From Deferribacter autotrophicus (GTDB lineage: Bacteria > Chrysiogenota > Deferribacteres > Deferribacterales > Deferribacteraceae): 64,000 nt of DNA. Shown piece by piece: positions 17,892 to 25,101 of this stretch. Under the pieces are notes generated by a model. The model did not search any database, was not told the DNA's origin, and saw only the letters and a program-made list of their open reading frames with translations. Numbering within the stretch: position 1 is the first letter of the stretch; each line of letters begins with the position of its first letter. A program made the position numbers and the translations under genes. The stretch covers positions 62,001 through 126,000 of the forward strand of contig NZ_VFJB01000006.1 of assembly GCF_008362905.1 (NCBI RefSeq), read 5' to 3'.

Positions 17892-18266
17892 TTATTCCTC
17901 AGTTTTTTCTTCAGCAGGTTGCTCTTCAGCTTTTGGTGTTTCTTCTGGTGCTGGAGCTTGTTTCTTTAATTTAAACTTTTTGCCATCGATTTTAACTACT
18001 ATGAAACGGATAACACTTTCATTGAGTTTAAGTCTTCTTTCAAGTTCCTTTGGATATGTTGGTTCTGCTTCAAAGTTGATTAAAAAGTAGTATCCTTCAC
18101 TGAATTTCTGAATTTTGTAAGCAAGGGTTTTTTTACCCCATACTTCTTCATTGATGATTTTGCCGCCATTGTTTGTGATATTTTCTTTGAAGCTTTCAAA
18201 AACCTTGATAGCATCTTCCTGTGAAAGATCTGGTTTTACGATAAAAAGTGTTTCATATACTCTCAT
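17892..18266 (-). CDS. rpsF: 30S ribosomal protein S6
   Basis: A 124-aa protein beginning MRVYETLFIVKPDLSQ, with the typical GKKTLAYKIQKFSEGYYFLINFEA core. The C-terminal ~25 residues form an Ala/Pro/Glu-rich low-complexity tail, common in S6. I chose the ATG at 18266 because AAGGAGG lies just upstream; the frame stays open for another 30 codons upstream, but that stretch is the leader RNA. First gene of rpsF-ssb-rpsR. Confidence 0.97.
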   Translation of the reverse strand: MRVYETLFIVKPDLSQEDAIKVFESFKENITNNGGKIINEEVWGKKTLAYKIQKFSEGYYFLINFEAEPTYPKELERRLKLNESVIRFIVVKIDGKKFKLKKQAPAPEETPKAEEQPAEEKTEE

Positions 18267-18290
18267 TTTTCCTCCTTGTGGTTTTTTAGC

Positions 18291-18323
18291 CACGCACCTA
18301 AAAATGCACGCAGCAAGGTGGTG
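18291..18323 (-). promoter_or_regulatory. possible S6:S18 autoregulatory leader stem
   Basis: In the rpsF 5' leader, CACCACCT can pair with AGGTGCGTG leaving a single bulged base, enclosing a 15-nt loop with GCTGCGTG. S6:S18-binding leader RNAs are known upstream of rpsF in many phyla. The position and a bulged stem fit, but I cannot verify the conserved loop bases. Confidence 0.4.
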
Positions 18324-18328
18324 AAAAC

Positions 18329-18356
18329 TTCTAACAGTTTGACGATGATATGTCAA
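18329..18356 (-). promoter_or_regulatory. sigma70-type promoter for rpsF-ssb-rpsR
   Basis: On the minus strand a perfect TTGACA is followed by a 16-nt spacer and TTAGAA. Transcription would begin about 55 nt before the rpsF start codon, just upstream of the leader stem. Confidence 0.6.
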
Positions 18357-18410
18357 TAAAAAATTAACCTGGATTAATCCAATTTTTTAATGAATAGGAG
18401 GATGATTTTT

Positions 18411-18575
18411 ATGGTTGTCAATGGTTGTAAAGGTTGTGGTATCTAATCTTTATTCTTTTAACTTCAACCTTAACCCGTTTTAAACATAGAACCTTGAACA
18501 TTGGACGTTGAACTTTCTTCCACTCATACAACTCTTATTACTTTTACAGCCTTTACAACTCTTACGACCTTATTA
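18411..18575. repeat. palindromic nonamer-repeat element, copy B (full form)
   Basis: The left arm (18411-18440) has ATGGTTGT/TAAAGGTTG units, and the right arm (18524-18575) is their inverse as about six units of the type TAAGAGTTG / TAAAGGCTG. The core (18455-18515) contains, on the minus strand, GTTCAACGTCCAATGTTCAA-like heptamers followed by GGGTTAAGG, matching the core of copy C in the opposite orientation. A 65-codon open frame across it consists largely of repeat arm and shows no protein-like character. Confidence 0.75.
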
Positions 18576-18831
18576 ATCGGCTTCGTTTACCCCGATTACT
18601 ACGACCGCATTTGGGCAAGTTGTATGATGAGTCGGCAGGCTGACAACAGTGGTTGTGAAAGTTCGATGCATTTTATATTACTGTTTTATAAAAAATGAGT
18701 AGTTCTTGAAGTTTGATTTTGATTTTATGGTTGCATATAGATAAGACATAGTTTAATTAGTTACTGCTGAAAAAGTGTATTTTATTGATAAATGGAAAAT
18801 TATTCATTTGTGATATTTATAAAAATGATAC
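18576..18831. other. non-coding stretch with no identified feature
   Basis: This part of the rpsF-rluD gap is AT-rich, except for a GC-richer patch around 18600-18660 (GTCGGCAGGCTGAC is nearly palindromic). I see no convincing gene, RNA or promoter in it. Confidence 0.5.
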
Positions 18832-18855
18832 TTAAAGGGGGTAAACCCCCTTTAA
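18832..18855. repeat. perfect 10-bp stem hairpin
   Basis: TTAAAGGGGG and CCCCCTTTAA flank a TAAA loop. It is followed by AAACCCC rather than a T-run, so it is not a classical terminator in either direction. It stands alone between repeat copy B and the paired hairpins ahead of the rluD-type gene. Confidence 0.6.
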
Positions 18856-18956
18856 AACCCCGAAAAGTTTAGAGTTTACGATAAATTATATTAGACAACA
18901 GATTTTAGTAATTGATGGATAATAATCAGTGTGATAAGGAAAAACATATTAACTAT

Positions 18957-18990
18957 TAATTAGTTGCCACTTTTAAGTGGCAACTAATTA
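18957..18990. repeat. paired hairpin 1, stem shared with hairpin 2
   Basis: An exact 16-bp inverted repeat with a 2-nt centre, TAATTAGTTGCCACTT and its complement. The inner part AGTTGCCACT is repeated in hairpin 2 about 190 bp downstream. It could be one end of a small mobile element, an operator, or a terminator-like stem. Confidence 0.75.
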
Positions 18991-19144
18991 TTAAATGAAA
19001 AATTTTTTATGATTTTATTAATTAAATAAGTTCTCATTTTATGAAATTCATTTTATAATAGGAGGTTACATCCCTCATTTTTTTTGTAAAAATTATCCAA
19101 AAATGGGGATTTTTATGGAATATTGAAATAAATCAATTATTATA

Positions 19145-19177
19145 AAATAGTTGCCACTTCTTCAGTGGCAACTATTT
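19145..19177. repeat. paired hairpin 2, in the leader of the rluD-type gene
   Basis: An exact 14-bp inverted repeat, AAATAGTTGCCACT and its complement, around a TCTTC loop. It ends 8 bp before the AAGGAG ribosome site of the downstream gene, so in RNA it could shield or present that site. The stem core is the same as that of hairpin 1. Confidence 0.75.
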
Positions 19178-19198
19178 ACAATTTCAAGGAGTTGTATA

Positions 19199-20110
19199 GT
19201 GGAAATTGAAAGTGAAGTAACTATCGTAGCTGAAGAATCTAAAGTTAGATTAGATCAGTACATTTCTGGACAAATTGATAGGTCAAGAAGTTTTTGTACC
19301 AATTTGATAAAAGATGGTTTGGTTTTGGTGAATGGTAAAAAAGTAAAGCCTTCTTATAAAATAAATATAAATGATATTATTATTGTTAAAATTCCGAAAG
19401 AAGAGCCTCTTGATTTAAAGCCTGCAGATATACCACTAAATATAATATATGAAAATGAATACTATATCATTATAAACAAACAACCAGGTCTTTGTGTACA
19501 TCCTGCTCCAGGTAATAAATACAATACGCTGGTTAATGCCATTATTAATAAGTATCAATTGGATGATGAGGATGAATTGAGGCCAGGAATTATTCATAGG
19601 CTGGATAAAGATACTTCTGGGTTAATAATTGTTGCGAAAAATAGAGTAGTTAAAGAGAAGTTGTCCCATCTTTTTAAGGAGCGTATGGTAGAGAAGAAAT
19701 ATTATGCGCTTTGTTATGGTAATCCAAAATGGGAACATGTTATAGTGGAAAACAAAATAGGTAGACACCCTGTTGATAGAAAAAAGATGGCAGTGGTGGA
19801 GAATGGTAGGTTTGCCAAAAGTGAAATATGGGTTCTAAAAAGATGGAAGGATATTTTTCTTGCTGATGTAAAAATTTACACAGGGAGAACTCATCAAATA
19901 AGGGTTCATATGTCACACCTTGGATTTCCTTTGATAGGTGATACTGTTTATGGAAATAAATTGAGTAAAAAAATCGATTTCCCAAGGCAGGCACTTCACT
20001 CTTATTATCTGTCATTTCAATGCCCTTTTGAAAAGCGATTAGTGAGTTTTAAAATAGGTTTTCCAGATGATATGAAAAGTTTTATTGATAAATGGTCTAT
20101 CAATAGCTGA
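19199..20110 (+). CDS. RluD-family 23S rRNA pseudouridine synthase
   Basis: A 303-aa RluA/RluD-type enzyme. The N-terminal S4 RNA-binding domain (VRLDQYISGQIDRSRSFC, VLVNGKKVKPSYK) is followed by the catalytic domain with HRLDKDTSGLIIVAKN, whose Asp is the nucleophile, and TGRTHQIRVHMSHLG. The frame is open upstream through hairpin 2, but the GTG at 19199 has AAGGAG at 7-nt spacing and gives the normal N-terminus, so I use it. RluD, RluC and RluA specificity cannot be separated with certainty; the S4 domain favours RluD or RluC. Confidence 0.93.
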   Translation: MEIESEVTIVAEESKVRLDQYISGQIDRSRSFCTNLIKDGLVLVNGKKVKPSYKININDIIIVKIPKEEPLDLKPADIPLNIIYENEYYIIINKQPGLCVHPAPGNKYNTLVNAIINKYQLDDEDELRPGIIHRLDKDTSGLIIVAKNRVVKEKLSHLFKERMVEKKYYALCYGNPKWEHVIVENKIGRHPVDRKKMAVVENGRFAKSEIWVLKRWKDIFLADVKIYTGRTHQIRVHMSHLGFPLIGDTVYGNKLSKKIDFPRQALHSYYLSFQCPFEKRLVSFKIGFPDDMKSFIDKWSINS

Positions 20111-20160
20111 AATAGATAATCATAATATTGCGTTATCCTTTATTAAAACAATGTTTCTTG

Positions 20161-20189
20161 TTGACACTTTCGTTTTGATATGATAGAAA
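20161..20189 (+). promoter_or_regulatory. candidate sigma70 promoter of the nuo operon
   Basis: A perfect TTGACA is followed 17 nt later by TAGAAA, about 33 nt before the nuoA start. TATGAT overlaps the same region but at a poor spacing. It lies in the gap between the rluD-type gene and nuoA. Confidence 0.55.
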
Positions 20190-20222
20190 ATGCATACTGT
20201 ATACAAAATACAGAGGTGGGTT

Positions 20223-20576
20223 ATGAGTCCTTATTTACCAATAGCACTAATGTTAATAATTTCAGCTTTAATAGGTGTTATCACAATTTCAGTAGGTGTC
20301 ATAGTTAGGCCTAATAAGCCAGAGAAAGTAAAGTTGAGTGTTTATGAATGTGGTATGCCAGAGTTTTCTGATGCAAGGAAAAGGTACAGTGTAAAGTTTT
20401 ATATTATTGCAATGTTGTTTGTAATATTCGATGTGGAAACTGTTTTCTTGTTCCCATGGGCTGTGGCATTCGATCTGGTAGGAATCTTTGGTTTAGTTGA
20501 GATGATTATTTTTATCATCATTCTTGTTTTTGGTTATTTTTATGCTTGGAGAAAAGGAGCGTTAGAATGGGCTTGA
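20223..20576 (+). CDS. nuoA: NADH-quinone oxidoreductase subunit A
   Basis: A 117-aa membrane subunit of complex I with three transmembrane helices. The conserved loop [24 protein letters not shown] and the acidic [14 protein letters not shown] helix are diagnostic. The ATG at 20223 follows GAGGTGGG at proper spacing; an earlier in-frame ATG 11 codons upstream lacks a ribosome site and would fall at the promoter. It overlaps nuoB by 10 bp. Confidence 0.97.
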   Translation: MSPYLPIALMLIISALIGVITISVGVIVRPNKPEKVKLSVYECGMPEFSDARKRYSVKFYIIAMLFVIFDVETVFLFPWAVAFDLVGIFGLVEMIIFIIILVFGYFYAWRKGALEWA

Positions 20577-21043
20577 TCGAGCACAAGTTTTCAGACAACA
20601 TTATTACTACAACTATTGATAGTGTTATTAACTGGGCTAGAAGATCTTCTATTTGGCCTGTAACGTTTGGTCTTGCCTGCTGTGCTATCGAAATGATGGC
20701 AGCTGGTGCGTCTAAGTATGACCTCGATAGGCTTGGTGTTATTTTTAGGGCTACACCAAGGCAAGCTGACTTAATGATTGTGGCAGGAACAGTGACAAGA
20801 AAAATGGCACCAGTTGTTAGAAAGGTGTATGATCAGATGCCAGAGCCAAAATGGGTTATCGCTATGGGGAGTTGTGCTACAAGTGGTGGTATATTTAATA
20901 CTTACTCCACTGTTCAGGGTGTGGATGAGATAGTACCTGTAGATTTTTATATTCCTGGGTGTCCTCCAAGGCCTGAAGCTCTTCTTGATGCTATAGTTGC
21001 TCTTCAAGAAAAGATAAAGCATGAAAAAGTTATCAGGAAATGA
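20567..21043 (+). CDS. nuoB: NADH-quinone oxidoreductase subunit B
   Basis: A 158-aa peripheral-arm subunit carrying cluster N2, which hands electrons to quinone. The cysteine pattern is complete: [17 protein letters not shown] and [13 protein letters not shown]. The start is the ATG at 20567 with AAAGGAG upstream, inside the end of nuoA. A GTG/ATG 7 codons earlier in frame has no ribosome site. Confidence 0.98.
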   Translation: MGLIEHKFSDNIITTTIDSVINWARRSSIWPVTFGLACCAIEMMAAGASKYDLDRLGVIFRATPRQADLMIVAGTVTRKMAPVVRKVYDQMPEPKWVIAMGSCATSGGIFNTYSTVQGVDEIVPVDFYIPGCPPRPEALLDAIVALQEKIKHEKVIRK

Positions 21044-21051
21044 GGTGGGAT

Positions 21052-21546
21052 ATGACATTTAATGAAATTGTTCAGTATTTTAATGAAAAATACCCAGGAA
21101 AAGTTTCAGGTAAAGTAGAGTTTAAATGTAATTTTCTTCAAGTTGATAAATCCTTTTTCAAAGATGTTTTGAAAGAGTTAAAAGAGAAATTCTCTTTTAA
21201 GTATATTGTCGATATTGTTGCTACCCACTGGCCTGATAGAGATATGAAATTTGATGTGGTTTATAATCTCTATTCTATTGAGAATAATATTAGGGTTTTT
21301 GTTAAGGTGATGATTCCTGATGAAAAGATAGAGACTGTTACTGACATCTGGAAAGGTGCCAACTTTATGGAAAGAGAGCAGTATGACCTTGTTGGTGTGA
21401 TTTTTGAAGGTCATCCTGACTTGAGAAGGATTTTGCTTCCTGATTTCTTTGAAGGACATCCTCTTAGAAAAGATTTCCCATTAAAAGAACGTAAATGGTT
21501 TAATAAAGTTGATGAGCAGAACTTAGGTATAAGGTTTACAAAGTAG
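21052..21546 (+). CDS. nuoC: NADH-quinone oxidoreductase subunit C
   Basis: A 164-aa peripheral subunit with the 30-kDa signature, including EREQYDLVGVIFEGHPDLRRILLPDFFEGHPLRKDFPL. The start is the ATG at 21052: the GAGGTGGG just before it is the ribosome site, whereas an upstream ATG at 21040 would overlap the nuoB stop and sit on that site. It is a separate gene, not fused to nuoD. Confidence 0.96.
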   Translation: MTFNEIVQYFNEKYPGKVSGKVEFKCNFLQVDKSFFKDVLKELKEKFSFKYIVDIVATHWPDRDMKFDVVYNLYSIENNIRVFVKVMIPDEKIETVTDIWKGANFMEREQYDLVGVIFEGHPDLRRILLPDFFEGHPLRKDFPLKERKWFNKVDEQNLGIRFTK

Positions 21547-21555
21547 GGGTTGGCT

Positions 21556-22755
21556 ATGGAGAATGTAAAAGTTCAAGATAAAGATTATTTAGGCGAAGTT
21601 ATAACAATTAATATGGGACCTCAGCACCCCAGTACGCACGGGGTTTTGAGGCTTGTAGTAGACCTTGATGGTGAGACAATAGTTGATGTGAGACCAGATA
21701 TTGGTTTTTTGCATAGAGGTGTGGAAAAATTAGCTGAAAATAGAACCTACCATCAGTTTATCCCTTTAACTGATAGGTTGGATTATCTTGCTCCTCTTTC
21801 AAATAACCTTGCTTATTGCTTGGCAGTTGAAAAGTTTTTTGATGTGAAGATTCCTGAAAGGGCAGAATATCTGAGAGTGATTTTTGCAGAGCTTGCTAGG
21901 ATTGCAAGCCACCTTGTATGGATTGCTACTCATGCCTTAGATATTGGTGCTATGACAGTGTTCCTTTATGCGTTTAGAGAAAGGGAAATGATACTTGATA
22001 TGTTTGAGATCGCTACTGGACAAAGGATGACTAGCTCTTGGATCAGAATTGGTGGAATCAGAGAAGATGTTCCTCCTGAATTTTTTGATAGGTTGAAGGA
22101 GTTTATAGATATCTTTGAAGATCGTTGTAATACATACGAAAGACTGCTTACTAAAAACCGTATCTGGCTAAAGAGAACAGTTGGTGTGGGTTATATCTCC
22201 GGTGAAGATGCAATGAATTACGGTGCAAGCGGACCTATTATGAGAGGTTCTGGTATTAAGTTTGATTTAAGAAAAGCTGAGCCTTACAGTATTTACGATA
22301 GATTTGACTTTGATATCCCATGTTTTGAAGAAGGGGATATCTATGCAAGATACAAAGTTCGTATGCAGGAGATGAGAGAATCAAGAAAGATTCTTGAGCA
22401 GGCGTTAGAGCAGATACCTGAAGGGCCAGTAATGACAGATGACCCAAGAGTTGGGATGCCATCTCATGAAGATGTTTACGAAAAGATGGAATCGCTTATT
22501 AGAAGATTTTATCTCATATCCAAAGGTTTTAGAACTCCTAAAGGTGAGACTTATGCTTGCGTTGAAGCTCCAAAAGGGGAAGTGGGCTTCTATATTGTGA
22601 GTGATGGCAAAGAGAAACCATACAGGTTGAAAATTCGTGCTGCTTCTTTTGTGAATCTGGGTGCTCTACCTATTATGGCAAAGGGGCATATGATTGCTGA
22701 CCTTGTTGGTATTATCGGTAGTGTAGATATAGTTTTAGGTGAAATAGATAGATAG
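21556..22755 (+). CDS. nuoD: NADH-quinone oxidoreductase subunit D
   Basis: A 399-aa 49-kDa-type subunit that builds the quinone pocket with NuoB. GPQHPSTHGVLRLVVDLDGE and the DIGFLHRGVEKLAENRTYHQ motif are at the N-terminus, and the C-terminus has the GLVGIIGSVDIVLGEIDR-type ending. The initiating ATG at 21556 follows TAGGGGTTG, in which the nuoC stop codon forms part of the ribosome site. Confidence 0.98.
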   Translation: MENVKVQDKDYLGEVITINMGPQHPSTHGVLRLVVDLDGETIVDVRPDIGFLHRGVEKLAENRTYHQFIPLTDRLDYLAPLSNNLAYCLAVEKFFDVKIPERAEYLRVIFAELARIASHLVWIATHALDIGAMTVFLYAFREREMILDMFEIATGQRMTSSWIRIGGIREDVPPEFFDRLKEFIDIFEDRCNTYERLLTKNRIWLKRTVGVGYISGEDAMNYGASGPIMRGSGIKFDLRKAEPYSIYDRFDFDIPCFEEGDIYARYKVRMQEMRESRKILEQALEQIPEGPVMTDDPRVGMPSHEDVYEKMESLIRRFYLISKGFRTPKGETYACVEAPKGEVGFYIVSDGKEKPYRLKIRAASFVNLGALPIMAKGHMIADLVGIIGSVDIVLGEIDR

Positions 22756-22764
22756 GGGAAGCCT

Positions 22765-23286
22765 ATGGCTGAGAACACATTGGAAAAAAATGAACAGCAA
22801 GAACAAGAAGTTCTACAGGAATTAGATTTAACAGCAATTGATGAAATTTGTGCAGAATACAAGGGGAAGAAAGGTTCAACCATTCCTGTGTTACAAAAAG
22901 TTCAGGATCATTACGGTTATCTTTCAAAAGATATGGTTGATAGAATTGCAGAAAATTTAAATATGTCACCCCACACGATTTATGGGGTAATTACATTTTA
23001 TGCGCAATTTTATACTACACCGCGTGGTAAATATGTGATTAGGGTTTGTAGAGGTACAGCCTGCCACGTAAAAGGTTCTGGTCGTATTTCCGAAGTGGTA
23101 ACTGAAGAGTTTGGTATCAAAAATGGAGAAACATCCAGTGATTTGAAATTCACGTTGGAAGAAGTTTCATGCATTGGTGCTTGTGGTATGGCACCTGTTA
23201 TTATGATTAATGATAAAACTTACGGTAATTTGACCCCTGAAAAAGCAAGAGAGATTTTTAGGGAATATGCTAAAAAAGAGGATTAG
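22765..23286 (+). CDS. nuoE: NADH-quinone oxidoreductase subunit E
   Basis: A 173-aa thioredoxin-like [2Fe-2S] subunit (cluster N1a). The ligand pairs are complete: CRGTACHVKG (C-x4-C) and CIGACGMAP (C-x3-C). The N-terminal ~20 residues are a Glu/Gln-rich extension. It pairs with NuoF as the NADH-accepting module. The stop codon of nuoD (TAG) merges with its GGGG ribosome site. Confidence 0.97.
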   Translation: MAENTLEKNEQQEQEVLQELDLTAIDEICAEYKGKKGSTIPVLQKVQDHYGYLSKDMVDRIAENLNMSPHTIYGVITFYAQFYTTPRGKYVIRVCRGTACHVKGSGRISEVVTEEFGIKNGETSSDLKFTLEEVSCIGACGMAPVIMINDKTYGNLTPEKAREIFREYAKKED

Positions 23287-23295
23287 GGGTAGGTT

Positions 23296-25086
23296 ATGAG
23301 TGCTCAAAAAATAGATCAAATTGAAGTTCACGTTTGTATGGGTACTGCCGGGGTTGCATCAGGTGGTCCTGATGTAATGGCAGCCTTTGAAGAAGAGTTT
23401 AAAAAGCATGGACTTATTGGTGAAGTAAAAGAGAGGAATTGTAAAGTAAAAGCTACCGGTTGTAGGGGTCTTTGTGCAAGGGACGTTTTGGTTGATATAC
23501 ATATTCCTGGCCAGGAAGAAGTAACATATGAGCATGTGACTCCAGAAATGGTTCCAACCATTGTTGAAGAGCATATAATTAAAGGTGAAGTTGTTAAAAA
23601 ATGGGCTGCTAAGAAAGATTACTATGATTTTTACAAACTGCAAAAACGCTATGTTTTGGCTGATTGTGGTAAAGTAGATCCTGAAGATATAGATGATTAT
23701 ATTGCTTATGGTGGATATGAGGCAATAAAGAAAGTTTTAAAAGAGATGACTCCTGAAGAGGTTATTGAAGAGGTTAAAAAATCTGGTTTGAGAGGAAGAG
23801 GGGGTGGTGGTTTCCCTACTGGACTTAAGTGGACATTTTGTAGAGCATCAAAGGGGGATTTGAAATATTTGATATGTAATGCTGACGAGGGTGACCCTGG
23901 TGCTTTCATGGATAGAAGTATTATTGAGGGGAACCCGCATGCAGTGATTGAAGGGATGCTTATTGCAGCATATGCGATTGGTTGTAAAGAGGGGTATATT
24001 TATTGTCGTGCTGAGTATCCATTGGCAATAAAACGTGTTAAAAAAGCTATTAGAATAGCTGAAGAAAGAGGATTTTTAGGCAAAAATATATTGGGTACTG
24101 ATTTTGAGTTTCATCTTCACCTTAAAGAAGGTGCTGGTGCCTTTGTTTGTGGTGAAGAGACAGCCTTGATTGCATCCATTGAAGGTGAGAGAGGGATGCC
24201 AAGACCAAGGCCTCCATTCCCAGCTGTTAAAGGGCTTTGGGGGAAACCTTCAAACGTTAATAACGTGGAAACCTTTGCCAACTTACCTCTGATTATAAAA
24301 AATGGTGCAGAATGGTATGCATCTATTGGTACGGAAAAATCAAAGGGTACAAAGATATTTGCTTTGAGCGGTAAAGTTAAGAGTACAGGACTTATTGAAG
24401 TGCCAATGGGGGTTACTGTTAGACAGCTTGTTTTTGATGTAGGTGGTGGTATCCCTAAAAGGAGAAAGATTAAAGCTGTTCAGCTTGGTGGACCATCAGG
24501 TGGTTGTCTACCAGAAAGCATGCTTGATACCCCTATAGATTATGACTCATTGATTGCTGCTGGAGCCATGATGGGTTCTGGTGGTGTGGTTGTAATGGAT
24601 GAAACTAACTGTATGGTTAATGTTGCTAAGTTCTTCTTGACTTTTACCCAAAGAGAATCTTGCGGTAAATGTATTCCTTGTAGAATAGGTACAAAGACAA
24701 TGCTCGATATCCTTGAAAGGATTTGTAAGGGTGAAGGTAGAGAAGGTGATATAGAATTACTCGAATCCCTTGCAATGGATATCAAGACTGCTTCACTTTG
24801 TGGTTTGGGTCAAACCGCTCCAAACCCAGTCCTTACAACAATAAAGTATTTTAGACATGAGTATGAAGCACATATAAAAGATAAAAAATGTCCTGCGAGA
24901 GAATGTCCAGACTTGATAGAGTTCGTTGTGGATGAAGATAGATGTAAGAAATGTGGTATCTGTTTTAAGGTATGTCCTGTTGGTGCCATTACCTGGGAGA
25001 AAGGTAAGCCAGCATATATAGATAAAAGTAAGTGTGTTAAGTGTCGTGAATGTATAGTAAACTGTCCATTTAATGCAATAGATTAA
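23296..25086 (+). CDS. nuoF: NADH-quinone oxidoreductase subunit F, long form with extra N- and C-terminal domains
   Basis: The NADH/FMN/N3 subunit, 596 aa against ~420-445 for the classical form. Residues ~8-100 are an extra thioredoxin-like domain; ~120-530 are the core, with GRGGGGFPTGLKW (NADH/FMN site), CNADEGDPGAF and the N3 motif ESCGKCIPCRIGT. Residues ~545-596 add two [4Fe-4S] motifs (CKKCGICFKVCP, CVKCRECIVNCP). This layout is known from bifurcating and NADP-reducing hydrogenases (HydB/HndC). In the N-terminal domain C14 is present, but the second Cys of the usual C-x4-C is Gly19; C49, C56 and C60 remain. Confidence 0.96.
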   Translation: MSAQKIDQIEVHVCMGTAGVASGGPDVMAAFEEEFKKHGLIGEVKERNCKVKATGCRGLCARDVLVDIHIPGQEEVTYEHVTPEMVPTIVEEHIIKGEVVKKWAAKKDYYDFYKLQKRYVLADCGKVDPEDIDDYIAYGGYEAIKKVLKEMTPEEVIEEVKKSGLRGRGGGGFPTGLKWTFCRASKGDLKYLICNADEGDPGAFMDRSIIEGNPHAVIEGMLIAAYAIGCKEGYIYCRAEYPLAIKRVKKAIRIAEERGFLGKNILGTDFEFHLHLKEGAGAFVCGEETALIASIEGERGMPRPRPPFPAVKGLWGKPSNVNNVETFANLPLIIKNGAEWYASIGTEKSKGTKIFALSGKVKSTGLIEVPMGVTVRQLVFDVGGGIPKRRKIKAVQLGGPSGGCLPESMLDTPIDYDSLIAAGAMMGSGGVVVMDETNCMVNVAKFFLTFTQRESCGKCIPCRIGTKTMLDILERICKGEGREGDIELLESLAMDIKTASLCGLGQTAPNPVLTTIKYFRHEYEAHIKDKKCPARECPDLIEFVVDEDRCKKCGICFKVCPVGAITWEKGKPAYIDKSKCVKCRECIVNCPFNAID

Positions 25087-25101
25087 GAGTGAGGATGGCC
25101 T

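Noticed and set aside
18501-18698. 65-codon open frame in the rpsF-rluD gap
   Set aside because: Its first half is the arm of the nonamer-repeat element, giving Thr/Leu low complexity; there is no ribosome site and no protein-like pattern.
18832-18855. Hairpin TTAAAGGGGG/CCCCCTTTAA as a terminator
   Set aside because: No T-run on either side and no adjacent gene end; recorded only as a repeat.
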